Of a stretch of DNA of 64,000 nucleotides, positions 1 through 11,760 are shown one piece after another. How positions within the stretch are numbered: the first letter of the stretch is position 1; each line of letters opens with the position of its first letter. The notes under the pieces were generated by a model, which saw nothing but the letters and a program-made list of their open reading frames with translations, was not told the DNA's origin and made no database searches. Origin of the DNA: Balaenoptera acutorostrata. Lineage: Eukaryota > Chordata > Mammalia > Artiodactyla > Balaenopteridae. The DNA is taken from the NCBI RefSeq assembly GCF_949987535.1, contig NC_080080.1, positions 64,261,006 through 64,325,005 on the forward strand, read 5' to 3'. The translations under genes and the position numbers were made by a program.

Positions 1-1446
1 GTCCATCAGAATTCAGATTTCATCTTTTCTTTGAGCTCTGCACACAATAGATCCCATCCCCTAATTGCTATGTATTGCTTCAAATGTGAGAAACACAGCG
101 TGTTCTGTTTTTATGGTAATTGATGGTCTTGCTCAGAAAATGTAAAACTCCACCAGTTGCTGAACCGGTTGTTCAATTAAGTGGTCGCTGCATTTCCCAG
201 GCAGGTGGGGTTCATCTGGGTTACAGTCAGTATCCTTCTCGCTCTCACAGTAGGGGCTTATTTTCACTTCCTCACATGATGTACCTGAAGACCCCCTGTC
301 ACTGTGGAAGAACATGACTTCCAATTCATGTCTTCCTGCAGAACAGGACTCTGCAGCAAATCCCAAATCCAACACTTAATAGAGGTCAAATAGAATGAAG
401 TTTTTAATAAATGCATCTGCATATGTGGTGAAAGCTAAGCAGCTGCTCTCAACTCAGGGCTTGGTGGAAAGCTGAAAGGCATTTCAAAACGCTAGGAAAT
501 GTGTGCATGGAAAGTGGATTTTGCAGTTATAAGTCCAAGTTGCTAGACACTTGCTTGACCTGGCAGCTCCTGCCTGCGAGTCTCTGCTGGGATTCGTGAT
601 GCATCCACTGGGAATGCATGAATACATCTCTCCTGACTTCAAGGTGTAGCTCACAGAGAACGCCTCACATTTCATGTAAGTAGGCGGCTAAAGAACTTTG
701 CAAAACTCCTCCGACTCCAAACCCTCTAAAAAGAGTTGGAGGATCTCTGTCGTAACATAGACCCCCACCAGCAAGGGCATACGGGCAGTTTTCCAGCTTC
801 CATAAATAGAGTTTTCAGTAATATACAGCTCTAATTACAATTTGCCTTGAGTATTGATTCTCATCCTTCACAATGAATTGAGGAAAACGTCAGTGAAATC
901 AGAGAAATGTCTTGGATCAGTTCTGCCCAGATTGCCTTATTCTTTAATTACCTGGTTCTACATACACATTGTAGTTCTATGCTAACAGACCCAGCTTTAT
1001 GAACCTTTGACTCCTTTCTTCAATATATGCCAAGGGAGTCGAGAATATCTACTTCATTTACTGGACACTAATGTTGTTTTCAAGCTTCGAGGGGCCATCC
1101 CATCAGCACATGACAACCGGCTCCAAGGTGCCCTTGCCAATATATTAAATTCTGCCCCATGTCAAACACTCTCTCTTATATTTTGCCGTCCCTGGTCCAG
1201 ACTCTCAAGATCAATTCCCAGACTTCATCTTCCTGTTCTTGCTGGTACATATGAGGCCTGTCCTCCAGCTTTTTCAGTGAATACTCCTTTGCTTCTCATA
1301 ACAGAGAAAGTGTGCCCCTACTTGGTCAATGCTGAAATGTCATCCTAGTTGTTGGTCTAGAAACAAGGAGAGGCAGATCTTGAGAAGGAAAAGCACGATC
1401 TTGTGGACCATCCATCTCAGGTGAATCTTGTATATGGTCTCCAGAT
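1..1446. other. No recognisable gene or repeat
   Basis: Mixed-composition DNA with only short open frames, the longest 113 codons at 1007-1348 on the plus strand and without a recognisable domain. No SINE, LINE or LTR signature was seen. Confidence 0.5.
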
Positions 1447-1888
1447 GGTGCAGATTGAATCGTGTCCCCTCAAAACTATGTTGAAGTCCTAACACCCAGT
1501 ACCTGAGAATGTGATCTTATTTGGAAATAGGGTCTTTGCAGAGGTAGTCAAGTTAAGATGAGCTCATCCTGGATTCGGATGGGCCCTAATCCACTATGAA
1601 TGGCATCTTTATAAGAAGAGAAGACACACAGACACAGAAGGGAGAATGCCATGTGAAGATGGAAACGAAGAATGGCATGATACATCTAAGGGCCAAGGAA
1701 TGCCAAGGATTGCCAGCAACCATCAAAAGCTTAGGAGAGAGCCATGCAACAACTTCTTTCTCAGAGCCTGTGAGAAGGAACCAACGCTTGATTTCAGACT
1801 TCTAGCCTCCAGAACTGTGAGAGAATACATTTCTGTTTTTTTAAGTCACCCACTTTGTGGCAACTTGTCTTGGCAGCCCTGAGAAACA
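1447..1888 (+). mobile_element. MLT1-type MaLR LTR
   Basis: The stretch follows the MLT1 (ERVL-MaLR) LTR pattern in order: 'gattgaatcgtgtcccct' near the start, 'cttatttggaaatagggtc', a 'gatgggccctaatcca' block, 'ctttataagaagagaagac', a late 'tagcctccagaactgtgag' block and the end 'ggcagccctgagaaac'. It is a solitary, diverged LTR with no internal region next to it. Family assignment is by pattern recall; the subfamily is not resolved. Confidence 0.8.
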
Positions 1889-2495
1889 AATGCACCAGTC
1901 AATAGAGGCCACTCTTTTCCACTTCTGCCAGCCAGCTATGGCAGTCAAGGGGATCTGGAGTTTACACCCTAATATCCTCATCCCAGGCCTCAGGGTCCCA
2001 CCTCTTCCCTACCAGAGCCCTATTTTAGTACAGGAGACTTTTTAGGGTTGTAACTCTATCACATTTACAATCAAATCGTGTGACTTGTTCTCAGCACAAG
2101 CCACCTTCCTGCTCCAGAAGATAAGGGCCTGTTTAAATGCTGCCATAAAGGCCTTCAATCTCTCATACTGTGCCTTTAGTTGATGGTCGGCTGGTTTGAA
2201 TATGCCATTTTCTTCCCTCAAGGTTTCTATGCCATGAACACCAGCCAACTAATAACCATTACCCCACATTTTTCAAGCACTAGGACCATTATGCAAGCCA
2301 TGCGTCTCCTTCCCCCTACACCCCACCCCAAGCCAACCCTGCTAAGAGTTTGAGTAAGTGTGAAGCTACAGGACACCAGGAGTTATCACCACCACATAAA
2401 CCCCAGCATTTGGGCCCTGTTGTCATCTGGCCAGAGAATTATCCAACTTCAGGATCTCCTCCTAAGAATCTGCTCCCTAAGGACCCCTCCTTATA
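1889..2495. other. No recognisable feature
   Basis: No repeat family or coding signal recognised. Only short, unsupported open frames. Confidence 0.5.
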
Positions 2496-2830
2496 TCAAC
2501 TGCCTTAGGTTGGAATCTCCTAGAAGAAGAGCCTGAGATAAGGATTGATTACAAGGACTTTGTTTGGAAAGTGACCCCAGGAAGTACCAAAAGGGAGTAG
2601 AAAAATGAGACAGAGAAGGGGAGGAAGCCGAGACAGGTATGTTAATGAGCTGGTTATCACAGTGGGCAAGTGGAGCTCAACCCCATTGGAGAATCTGGGA
2701 ACTGCACAGACCTCACCTCAGGGTGTTCCCCCCTGAAGGAGGAGCAAGGACGCCTGGGTATCTATACACCAGCTCCCATCTGCTCCTGGGAGCGTTAACT
2801 TTCCAGCACTTCTGGTCTGCCCCATGTATG
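2496..2830 (+). mobile_element. Possible ancient LTR fragment
   Basis: The order 'gattacaaggactttgtttgg', 'aagtgaccccaggaagtacc', 'gagacagagaaggggagg' and 'ggtatctatacaccagctcc' resembles a common, very old mammalian LTR-like repeat. I could not name the family or find LTR ends, so this is a weak call. Confidence 0.35.
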
Positions 2831-3902
2831 GGCCAAGCAGGCTCCTGTAGCCAGAGAAAGGTTCATATAGAGAATTACGGGTCTTTTGGAAACAACAGTT
2901 GCCTGTTTAAGAACACTGATGCTGAGGGGATAGAGGTAGAATACAGACCACACTGCTACACTCCCAATATCACACACTCAGGGACAGTGGAAGAGCACAT
3001 CCCAGCTCTTGCGGACTTGAGTTGGGGCAGAGGTGAGGCAAACTCTGCAATGGGAGGGTAGGAAGAAAGCTGATGCCACTTTTCTTTAGTCACTGCCCCT
3101 AACAAGTGGACCTTTTTTCTATTCTTAAGTACTCAGGGCCAAGAAAGCTAAGAGGCCATTTGCTCAACTACAGAATAATTAACTATTTATTCAATTAAAG
3201 TTATTCCAGCCTTTTCTAGCTGCTGGACAGAATATACAGTCTAAGCTGGAACATAGGGAGGCGAGCTTTTCTTCTGTGAGTTCAGTGCTGACTCTGAAGT
3301 TATTTGCTGTAGTGGCTCAAGAATGTCTTCTTGCTGCTGCCACAATACTAAAAGAATTTTCCTTTGACGTGACCTGGGGAAAGATACCTTCTAGAAAGAA
3401 TGCCAGCCAACACAAACAAAACATGGCGCAGGGAAGTCATTTACTCTATTGTCATTTCTTGGGTCACACCGTGAAAAAAAGTCTACCTATCACCCCCATG
3501 ATCAAATGCGGGATTTCTAGCATTTGCTACTTAACTATTTCTAGTGAGGATTACACTCTAATTTAGGGAATGCTGCCATTTGGAAAGAAATAATCTACAT
3601 GCTCTCTATAAAATGTTACTGTTGGTCTTGAAAGAAACTAAAGAAAATATAAACTATGGTGTCAATATAGTTGCTTAGCACTAATTTTTGCCCTACCCTC
3701 TGCTTTGTGCCAAACAGAGCCAGGCTGGGATTACAAATAAGGGACGACCATGCCAGTCCTCCTGGTGGCCAGACAGAGGTGATAGTGATCACCAGCAACT
3801 CTCAGGAGTTACCCTGTCTTGGGTTTAGCAGAGACAGCATTATGTTTTTTTGCAGTGAATAAAGTCAATATGGTAGGTTAGCCTATACAAGATTGCTGAT
3901 CA
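2831..3902. other. No recognisable feature
   Basis: Unique-looking, A+T-rich DNA without a repeat I can name. The open frame at 3276-3566 has no recognisable domain. Confidence 0.45.
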
Positions 3903-3915
3903 TCTATGATTTTCT

Positions 3916-4258
3916 TTTAATTTCTTTATTTTTGGCTGCATGGGGTCTTCGTTGCTGCACATGGGCTTTCTCTAGTTGCGGCGAGCAGTGGCTACTCTTC
4001 GTTGTGGCGTGCAGGCTCAGTAGTTGTGGCACGCAGGCTCAGTAGTTGTAGCTCGCGGGCTCTAGAGCGCAGGCTCAGTAGTTGTGGAACACGGGCTTCA
4101 GTAGTTGTGGCTCGCGGGCTCTAGAGCGCAGGCTCAGTAGTTGTGGCGCACGGGCTTAGTTGCTCCGCGGATGTGGGATCTTCCTGGACCAGGGCTTGAA
4201 CCCATGTCCCCTGCATTGGCAGGCAGATTCTCAACCACTGCTCCACGAGGGAAGCCCT
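3916..4258 (-). mobile_element. CHR-type tRNA SINE with internal duplication
   Basis: On the minus strand this starts with the tRNA-like head (ends 'gaagccc' on plus) and runs to a short A-rich tail (T-rich at 3916 onwards). It is flanked by a perfect 13-bp target duplication, 'tctatgattttct', at 3903-3915 and 4259-4271. The body carries a 59-bp period internal duplication: 'gtagttgtagctcgcggg' at 4042 recurs almost unchanged at 4101. Such body duplications are common in this SINE family. The target duplication supports L1-mediated insertion. Confidence 0.93.
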
Positions 4259-4271
4259 TCTATGATTTTCT

Positions 4272-4440
4272 GACTACGAAGACTGCCGAGTTCATACTGT
4301 ATAACCCTCCACCCGAGCTGCAGGAATACTTTGTGCCACTGTCAGCCACCGATCGAGATTTCCCTTTTCAGAGCCAGTGCTGTGGCTGGACCGGCCCTCG
4401 TGGCTCTTATTATGATTGCAAGATGCACCTCAGCAACATC
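4272..4440 (+). other. Short open stretch, probably LTR U5 or flank
   Basis: An open frame continues out of the SINE for about 58 codons to a stop at 4450-4452 and contains a 'QSQCCGW' string. The open stretch also sits just downstream (on minus) of the poly(A) signal of an antisense LTR, so it may be U5 or adjoining element sequence. I do not recognise a protein. The Cys-Cys-Gly string resembles tetraspanins only in three residues. Confidence 0.3.
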
Positions 4441-4970
4441 AGAGAACTCTGACAAAAAAACAAGTTTATTACTCACAGGTCCTGGAGGGTACAAGGCACC
4501 CCTGGGGCCACAAGTTGGGGGGTGAGGGGGGTGAGGGTTGGAGGGAGAGAGAGAGGACCAGCGTTCTGCATTTATCGGGGTCCAGGGAAGAATGCCGAGG
4601 GTTTCTCGGACTCACTCTTTACTGGTGAATTTAAAACATAAGAGTGGAAATTAAAGCTCAGCAAGAGGTCAAATGGTCAGTGATCTAAGTCAACCAGAGC
4701 TTTCTAAGAGAAAGGGAACTTAATAGGTGGGGCGGCCTGGATCTTCATCTGGTTGTACAGCTGGCAATGTGGTTACTTCCGATGAATGTGTATTTAAAGT
4801 GGATGCCTAGCCAATCAGAGGCTTAATGTCAGGCACTTATATTACAATCAGAAAAGCTAACTGTCAGGTGCTTACACTACAGTGAGCTTTCCCGGATTCC
4901 GCATGGGTTTAAAGGAATGAGCAACAACTGTCAAATTAATATTCCTAAAAATTGGAGGACACTTCTCGTT
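4440..4970 (-). mobile_element. Retroviral-type LTR, antisense
   Basis: Read on the minus strand the block has the order of an LTR: two related ~20-bp U3 repeats ('tgtcaggtgcttacactaca' near 4863 and 'tgtcaggcacttatattaca' near 4830 on plus), an inverted CCAAT box (4811-4818), a TATA-like TTTAAATA (complement of 4791-4798), a C/T-rich leader, and an AATAAA poly(A) signal (complement of 4465-4470) about 330 bp downstream of the TATA. This suggests a solo or broken ERV LTR. Family and exact ends are unresolved. Confidence 0.55.
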
Positions 4971-5560
4971 TTAAAGTGACGTGAGAAAGCTGACACTGCC
5001 CCTTCTTCTGGAAATCACCACAAAACAAAGACAACAGGAAATGTAAATCAAACTACATCCTTGATGACACTAGAAGATATAAGTAGCCCCAGAATACAAA
5101 ATGAGGGAGCATCAAACGGGAGTACGAAGATGCTGCAAGAGAATGCCCGTGATTGCTAATCTCAGCAAAAGTAGCAAAGCACGGACCCTGTAAAGGAGGT
5201 GACACATACAGGTGGGCAAAACCAGTAATTCCTGATTTTGCAAAGCTCTGTGAATCAGGAAGGGCACCAAGGAGAAGAGGGGGAGGCAGAGCTAAGTGAC
5301 AAATCAATAATCATGCCATATTTGCAGGAAGCAATCTGTCTATGAGGCAGGTTAGATACAGTTGCTCAGTCTTGTTGGCTAAAAGGAAGTAAAGGCTATA
5401 TTAGCCTACATACCCCATCTCATGAAAAATGTGACTATGAAACAGAATAAGTTCTTCCTAGCCTGAATATGACCTGACTCAAATAGCTGCTTCAAGAAGA
5501 CCTCACCTCATTCAAGGAAAAATAACAATCCAAAGGGATCCAGCCCTAAGACAACATAAT
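4971..5560. other. Unassigned, possibly old LINE-derived
   Basis: The phrases 'ccccagaatacaaaatgaggga' and 'gaggtgacacatacaggtgg' look repeat-like and lead towards an old L1 segment starting near 5561, but I cannot place this block in a family. No gene is evident. Confidence 0.3.
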
Positions 5561-5721
5561 CTGCAAAGGTATTCACGGCCACATGGTTTGTAACGGCAAG
5601 ATATTGGAAACACATCCAATGTCCATCACAGGCAACTAGTTAAATAAGATATAGTATCTCCAAACAATAGATTACTGTGCATCTGTTGAAAAGACTGAAG
5701 TAGCTTGTACATACTAATGAA
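5561..5721 (+). mobile_element. Old L1 fragment, first part
   Basis: The stretch around 'ttggaaacacatccaatgtcc', 'ggcaactagttaaataa' and 'attactgtgcatctgttgaaaa' matches the 3' part of ORF2/3' UTR of old mammalian L1 (L1M type). It breaks at about 5721 and resumes at about 6097, so the two parts are one insertion split by a later element. Confidence 0.7.
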
Positions 5722-6096
5722 GTACTCTGTGTCAGCCAGGATGGCCTACGTCATAATGCGATAACAAACACAACAAAACTTTACTTTGCAGTCATACAAT
5801 AGGCGTTCTTGAAGCAGCGGGGAGGTTCTGCTCCATATAGTCCTTACTCAAGGACCTGGGTTCATTACCTAGGACATCATAATCATAGCAGCGGGAGGAA
5901 GAGGGAAAAAGAGAATTATGAACCTGCTGTAAAGCCCTTCTACCCAGAAGTGACACATGTCACTTCTGATTACGTTTCATTGGTTAAAGCAAGTCATATG
6001 ATCATCTAACCGCAAAGGGTCAGAGAAGTGCATTCCTGCTGATTAGCCAAAAGGAGAAATGGAAACAATTAATGAGCAGCAATGTTTACTATCATC
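5722..6096. mobile_element. LTR-like ancient insert within the L1
   Basis: About 375 bp separate two collinear L1 segments. The block contains 'gaagtgacacatgtcacttc' and 'cattggttaaagcaagtcat', strings I associate with old LTR elements. Its position inside a continuous L1 is the firmer evidence that it is a secondary insertion; the family is uncertain. Confidence 0.5.
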
Positions 6097-6370
6097 TCCT
6101 AGAGATATTATTAAGTGAAAGGAAAAAGCATGCTTTATTCTTCATGTTAAAAAAACATATTACATATACTGTATATTCTTGATATGCACTGAGTATTTCT
6201 GGAAGTCCATGATGAAAATAAGGTGATAGCTCTAGGTAGGCATATAAAGACTGGGTGGTTTAATTTTCTTGAAGGCTTAACTTTCACTATATATGATTTT
6301 GCACTTTATGCATTTTATACCAGATACATGTATTATCTACTAAAAACATGAATTTAAAACCAAACTAAAG
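6097..6370 (+). mobile_element. Old L1 fragment, second part
   Basis: Resumes the L1 with 'gagatattattaagtgaaagg' and continues through 'tttgcactttatgcatttta', typical of old L1 3' UTR. The fragment fades out near 6370 without a clear poly(A) tail. Confidence 0.65.
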
Positions 6371-7900
6371 GAAAAGACATGCCCTTTGACCCTAAAACAT
6401 AAAGGGCAATATAAGAAATTTATCTGGATTTGCATCCCTTTGAATAAAATGATGTAAGGGTTTCCCAGAAGGAATGTGTGAGTCCAGAAGAGACTTTTTA
6501 AAATTACTTAAATTAATAACGACTTAGTAATCATGGCTTATAAATAAAATTTCCAAATGGGGGACACTTTTTAAACTCAGAAACAGAGTCAATAGGTCTT
6601 GTTCTGAAATGAATTGATAGTGATCAATGTCTATGAAAAAGATGACCAGATCCCCACACGATGCAGCTACCCATTTTCAGCCAGAACAACTGAATCATAA
6701 ATGCATTCGTTTGTGAGGAGTGAACTCCCTGACGAGTACACATTATGATTTGATAACAATCAACTAGAGAGAAACTGATTCTTGATCACAGCATTATGGA
6801 TAAGGTATGAACTGACCATCTGTCCATCAAAGAAAGCCCAACTACTTTCTAAAAGCAGCAGGGGCCTATATCAGGGAGAGAAGGATGTTCTTTCCTTATA
6901 TAAACTGCATGTCTAGTACATTTCCCCAGCCCAAGATCATTTTTTAATATAAACGTCATCTTGTTACGGAACTCGCTGTGCTTTCAAAGTTCCTTAAATC
7001 ACTAATTAGTTATGCCACATTAATAGCAACTTCCAAATTCTGTATCTTTCCATACTGATAGTTCTGTTGGGAAAAAAATAAAAGACCAGATATTTCTGGG
7101 CCCTTGAATACCACCCTCTACCCCACATGATGGCTTCACGCCATACCTCCATTCCAGAAACACAAGAGGTCACAGTTGAAATAAACCACCCCAATGCCTC
7201 AGTTTGGGACTTTGACCACTGCGAAGAATGAGGCAGCGTCCTGAAAGTGATCACACAGCTAGGATCCACTTTGCTCTGGCTCTGTGTCCTGAGGCTGGAG
7301 TGGGAGAGGTTCTGAATATAAATAGAGCTCATCACTGCTCCTTTGCAGCCATTCTGCCTCAAAGGGCTGCCCAGTTTGCGGGTGCCACAGCAAACCTAAG
7401 ATGAAAGTAGATCTCGAAATAGCCTGCACATTAAAAGACAAGTTCAAGGACAGAAGGAATAAAGGGTGAAGTAGGAGGGAAGGAAATGCTTTCTTGTTAT
7501 GGCCTGCAATTAAATGGTGTCACATAAACGTGGATTCTTAGAAAGCCGTAGGAGAAATCAGCACCTCCTCTGCTTCTGGACCAGGATGAACCATGAGTCC
7601 TTAAAGGAATAGGGTGGCACTAAAGAGGAAGGAGCCTAATTCGCGTGAACTATAGAAAACCAAGGTCCCAGGGGAACCCCAATTCAGCCCAAAGAAAGTG
7701 ACTCTATAATCAGAGTATACCTGCTTAGGGGACTTGTCCTATTCTATGTCTTTTTGTTGTTTTCAACATGACCAATAGAAAAAATTAAATTTTTAGTAAG
7801 AATCTATATAAATACATCCACTAATAAGAAAAAAAAATGCTTTGCCAGACCACCATCTGTCCTGATTTTCTATTTTGGAAATACTACCATATTATCTTGA
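6371..7900. other. No recognisable feature
   Basis: About 1.5 kb of unique-looking, A+T-rich DNA. The minus-strand open frame at 7006-7362 has no recognisable domain. Confidence 0.45.
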
Positions 7901-7902
7901 TT

Positions 7903-8830
7903 TATACAAACAGCATTTATCGAGCACCTACTACATGCAGGGAACTAAGTTAGATACTAGGAATACAACATTAAGACCGTCACGACCCCAGACCTCAAAA
8001 GTTTACTAGCTAGACATGAAACGAGTAACTCAATATAACAGGTTCAGTGATCAGAGTGCTTGGCACCTGATGGGAACTCAATGAGTACTTGTTGAAAAAC
8101 AAATTTTAAATAGATGAATGATAGAGAGTTGTAAAAAAGACAATGCCTAAGCCTGAACTGGTTCAAGGGAGACATCACAGATGAGGCAACACATGAACTA
8201 AGAATTCATAGATAAATTAAAATTCTCCAGGAGGATGGGCAAGGATGGAGGCAGCCTTCCAGGCAAAGGCACATTCATGGACCTGCAGATATATCAGCAC
8301 TGCAGCAAGGACGTATACGGGGAGGTGGTAAAAGACAAGGTTTGGAGTGTAGGTGAGATCTAGATCACGAAAAGCAGTCTGAGAAGTTTAGCACTTCTGC
8401 TGGAAGCAATGAGGAGGTCATTGTAGCTGTATATTGAAATAATCTCCTAAGCAGCCATCTGGAAAATGAAATTGAGTTCATCAAGAGTGGATAGAAGGAT
8501 GAAAGCCAAAATCAGGCATGGAAAAGAGGAGGGTTTCAGAAACTCTTCAGGAGAAGATGGAATTGGGAGGGAGGCCTTGGTGGAATCTGGGAAGAAAAGG
8601 AGAAGACGACAAGAAGGATAGCTCTAAAGATTCCAGCTTGGGTGACTCTAAAATACATGGAGAGTCTGACTGGAGAGATGGTGAATGAGCCTGGGGTTAG
8701 GAAGGAGACACAGGTCATAAGTTCTATTTGGGGACTTTGACTTTCAGGTTAGTTGGAATCAGAAGGGAAAATCCAATAGGCAAAGAGAGTAGGTTGTGAG
8801 GCCAGGAGACATGGATGATAAGATTAAAAC
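7903..8830 (+). repeat. Ancient interspersed repeat, unnamed long family
   Basis: Begins with 'agcatttatcgagcacctactacatgc' type sequence and continues through 'ccttccaggcaaaggcac' and a run of purine-rich text typical of a long, old mammalian repeat. Related copies lie at 16475, 48625, 52330 and 60450, all in the same orientation. The left part resembles L2-like sequence. I cannot give the family name. Confidence 0.5.
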
Positions 8831-8904
8831 TTGAGGGTCACAGAGTCATCAATACCAGGAGCTCTTGGATAATCTGAAGGTAATAACCAGTCTCATAATT
8901 ACTA

Positions 8905-9110
8905 TAAAAGCAAATAACATTTATTGTTATTGATAACAATATGCCCTGCCTAGTGTTTTATATGGATTACATGTAATTCTCATAACAACTCTTTGAAGTC
9001 AATATAATTATTATCTCCATTTTTTTCAGATGAGTCAACTGAAACCTACAGAGATTGTCTTGTCCTTGGTCTCACAACCAGCCAGTGCTGGAGTTGAGAT
9101 ACTGCCTTCT
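8905..9110 (-). mobile_element. MIR SINE
   Basis: Shows the MIR core on the minus strand: on plus, 'ataattattatctccatttttt', then 'cagatgagtcaactgaaacc' and 'ggtctcacaaccagccagtg'. Diverged, as expected for this old family; no target duplication visible. Confidence 0.8.
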
Positions 9111-9119
9111 CTCTGGAGC

Positions 9120-9715
9120 AGAGAAGTTCTAAACAAGAGGACACATCCAGAATTCACCCCAAAATGTGTTTTGTTTGGCTAGCACAGCACTTTCATAAGT
9201 TAAATTTGAATGACTTTGGCCATAGCCCGCACCCCACTCCACAAGTACACCACCCTCCCGAGCATACCATTTTGTCTTAATCCCACCTACATAACTTGAT
9301 GGACACTGAGATGAACTGCCCAGCTCCCCTTTCATGGAAGGACTTGTCACAAGCAACTGTCAGCTCCTTCAGGGTTTGCCTCAGCTGTAGAGAGCTGCCT
9401 CTCCCAAGATCACATCTTTTACAGGGCAGCCCACATCCAATGACTGACGGAGGTGAGATAAAGGCCAGGCCATCTTGGCCCAACACAGGCTGACTCCGAT
9501 GGGCCATTCCAACTTCAGACCCCTGGTGAGTTTGGACGAGGTTGTCAGCATGCATCACAACTCACCATCTTCTTCCCAATCCTGCTTCCTTTCCCTCCCT
9601 CCCATGGGTGTTATTCTCCAGGGCACTTCCCAATCAACATTTTGCTCACTAAACTCCATCCCAGAGTCTGCTTCCTGGAGAAACCTGCCTACTCCTTGAA
9701 CACAGTGAATTTTGA
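9120..9715 (+). mobile_element. Possible ancient LTR fragment
   Basis: The 3' part ('caatcctgcttcctttccc', 'gggtgttattctccagggc', 'agagtctgcttcctggaga') resembles the 3' end of an old mammalian LTR-like repeat. The 5' boundary is not clear and the family is not named. Confidence 0.4.
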
Positions 9716-10821
9716 CACCTACAAAAGGCTCAAGCACTGTCTTAAGAGCTTCTGAATCTTTAAGACTTAGGCACCTTTGTGTATGAACAAAAGCAAGTGC
9801 AGAGGGTCTCAGTTGCCAGTTGAACAAAAGTTGACTCGGATTACTTTCCAGGCAAGAAAATCCACTAGGAGCTCAGTCTGGGGTTGCTCCAAACTTGGCT
9901 CCCATCTGCCTTCCCTACATCTTTATTTTTGAATGCCTGCTTTCCAAGTCTCCAAGCCTACAACCTAACTGTCTAAGGCCCAGCCCCAGGCGAGTTCAAC
10001 AGGGCATAAAGTCTCAGGCTGTGGACCAGTCTCACTCCTGCCCCATTCATCGACCAAGTAGATGTAAGCAGAGGGGTTAACACGTATCTCACTGGCACAC
10101 ATTCATTCCTTTGGCTGAGAACTTCGCTTGCCTCCCTCAGTATCCTCTGTTAAAATGCAAATAAACTTAATATATATATGCATATGTCTTTAGTATTTAC
10201 GTATCGAAAAAAAGATGAGAAGGACTTCCGCCAAAATGTAAACAATGGTTTTTCTCTGGGTTGTAGAATTGTTGGTATTTCTTTCTGTTCCTTTTCTACA
10301 TGCATATTTTCTAAAATCAGCCTGGGGTGTTTTTATAATAAGGAAGAAAATGTTTAAATGATTTTTCAAAGACAAAAGGGCTGGACCCTTCTCCCCTACG
10401 GATAACCTTGGGAAAGGAAGCCCATTAAACTATGAGCGTGAGAGGAAGGTATTAATACCTTGCGGTTAATAAGTTGGAAAGCCAGCCGGCTGATCTCAGA
10501 GCACTGAGGAAAATGAGATGTTGGAATAGTTCTGTTAGATGAAGCTGGCCACAGTGAGGGGCCATAGTTTTATGATTAAGGCATCCAAGATCAACCAGAG
10601 GAGGAAGGCTTTGCAAAAATGGACACGAGAAATATTACACTAATCTCATTCCTCACCCTCCTGTCATCCATCCCTCTCTGCCAGCCCCCAAGGCACGCAG
10701 GAGAGAGAACCTACAGCTAGAGGTGCTTTCACTCTTTATGGGGGTGGGGGGGGGGGGCGTCTGCCTGCCTCCCTTCCTCCTCTGATGATTTCTGAATGAA
10801 GTCCCCTTTATCTTTTGCTCC
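9716..10821. other. No recognisable gene or named repeat
   Basis: Unique-looking DNA. Contains a 12-base G run at 10746-10757 preceded by five more G, a simple homopolymer. Confidence 0.45.
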
Positions 10822-10952
10822 TTTTTTTTTTTGGCCGCGCAGCATGTGGGATCTTAGTTCCCCAACCAGGGATCGAACCCATGCTCCCCCCACCCCCCGC
10901 CCCCTGCAGTGGAAGCGCACAGTCTTAACCACTGGACCACCAGGGAATTCCC
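10822..10952 (-). mobile_element. Short CHR-type tRNA SINE
   Basis: On minus it reads from 'gggaattccctggtggtcc' through the tRNA-like head to the A-tail (T-run 10822-10833). It is the short, head-only form (about 130 bp) and lacks the 3' body found in the ~340-bp copies. A C-rich expansion interrupts the B-box side. No convincing target duplication. Confidence 0.88.
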
Positions 10953-11760
10953 CTGTCTTTCACCCTTGAATTTCGAGCCTAGAACAAGGCCAAAGCACTC
11001 GACGCCTTGTCTCGCCTTCTCCAGGCCCTGCCCTGGCGCTTCTCACTGTCCAGGATGGCGAGAAGCTCTCCAAACAGGAGCGCAAACAAGAACGCCAGGA
11101 AGAAAGGGCACTGACCCGTCCAGCTGGCCTTGTCTACACTCCGTGGATGCCTTCCAGCAAAGCCCGACTTCACCTGCATCTCCACGCCCCTGGCCTTGTG
11201 ACCTTGCAGCCCTCCCCGCTGGCTCGTGTTCACCGCAGTTCTCCCTGGGACCTTGCTGTCCCCTGGGGTCTGCCGCCTCCCCACTGCCCCCAACCCAGTG
11301 CCATCCGCCTGCGTGTGGGAACGTGCAGACGTCTTCCCAGCCCTGTGGCAGACATAGGAGACTCAGGGCTGAACCCTGACCTGGCTCTGCCCTGCGTGGG
11401 TCCCTCATATCTAGATGTTACCAGAGCCACCCAGATTAAACCTTGGCCCGGGGAGTAGGGAGGCAGGGAGAAAATCGACACGCCCCAGCTTCATTCCTTT
11501 TCTTCTCTGTAGCGGACAGGCTCAGCACTTTGCTCAGGTCCCCTGGCGTCCCTTTCTATCACTTTGTGCATCAACCAGGTCCCTCCCTGGCTTTTAGCTT
11601 CAACAGCCAGCACCTAAGGGTCTTTTCTGAAAGAGCTCCCAGAGCCCACTTCACCTGCAAGCCTGGAAACTGGACGTGTCTGCGAATGTATGTCCCCCAT
11701 TCCCGACCTCCTTCCCCCAGTGGTCCCTGACCAACAGCTAATGGGGCAGGAACATGTGAG
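10953..11760. other. GC-rich unassigned stretch
   Basis: Clearly richer in G+C than the surroundings, with overlapping open frames up to 156 codons in several phases on both strands. Overlapping frames in all phases are expected from low stop density in GC-rich DNA. I see no conserved domain, signal peptide or splice-flanked exon. It could be an old GC-rich repeat or part of an unrecognised exon. Confidence 0.35.

Noticed and set aside
4272..4452. Possible tetraspanin fragment suggested by a Cys-Cys-Gly string
   Set aside because: Only three residues agree; no transmembrane segments or other conserved cysteines, and an antisense LTR overlaps.
10979..11293. Membrane protein C-terminus suggested by a hydrophobic run
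   Set aside because: One hydrophobic stretch in a GC-rich region with open frames in most phases is weak evidence. No homologous family was recognised and no splice signals were convincing.
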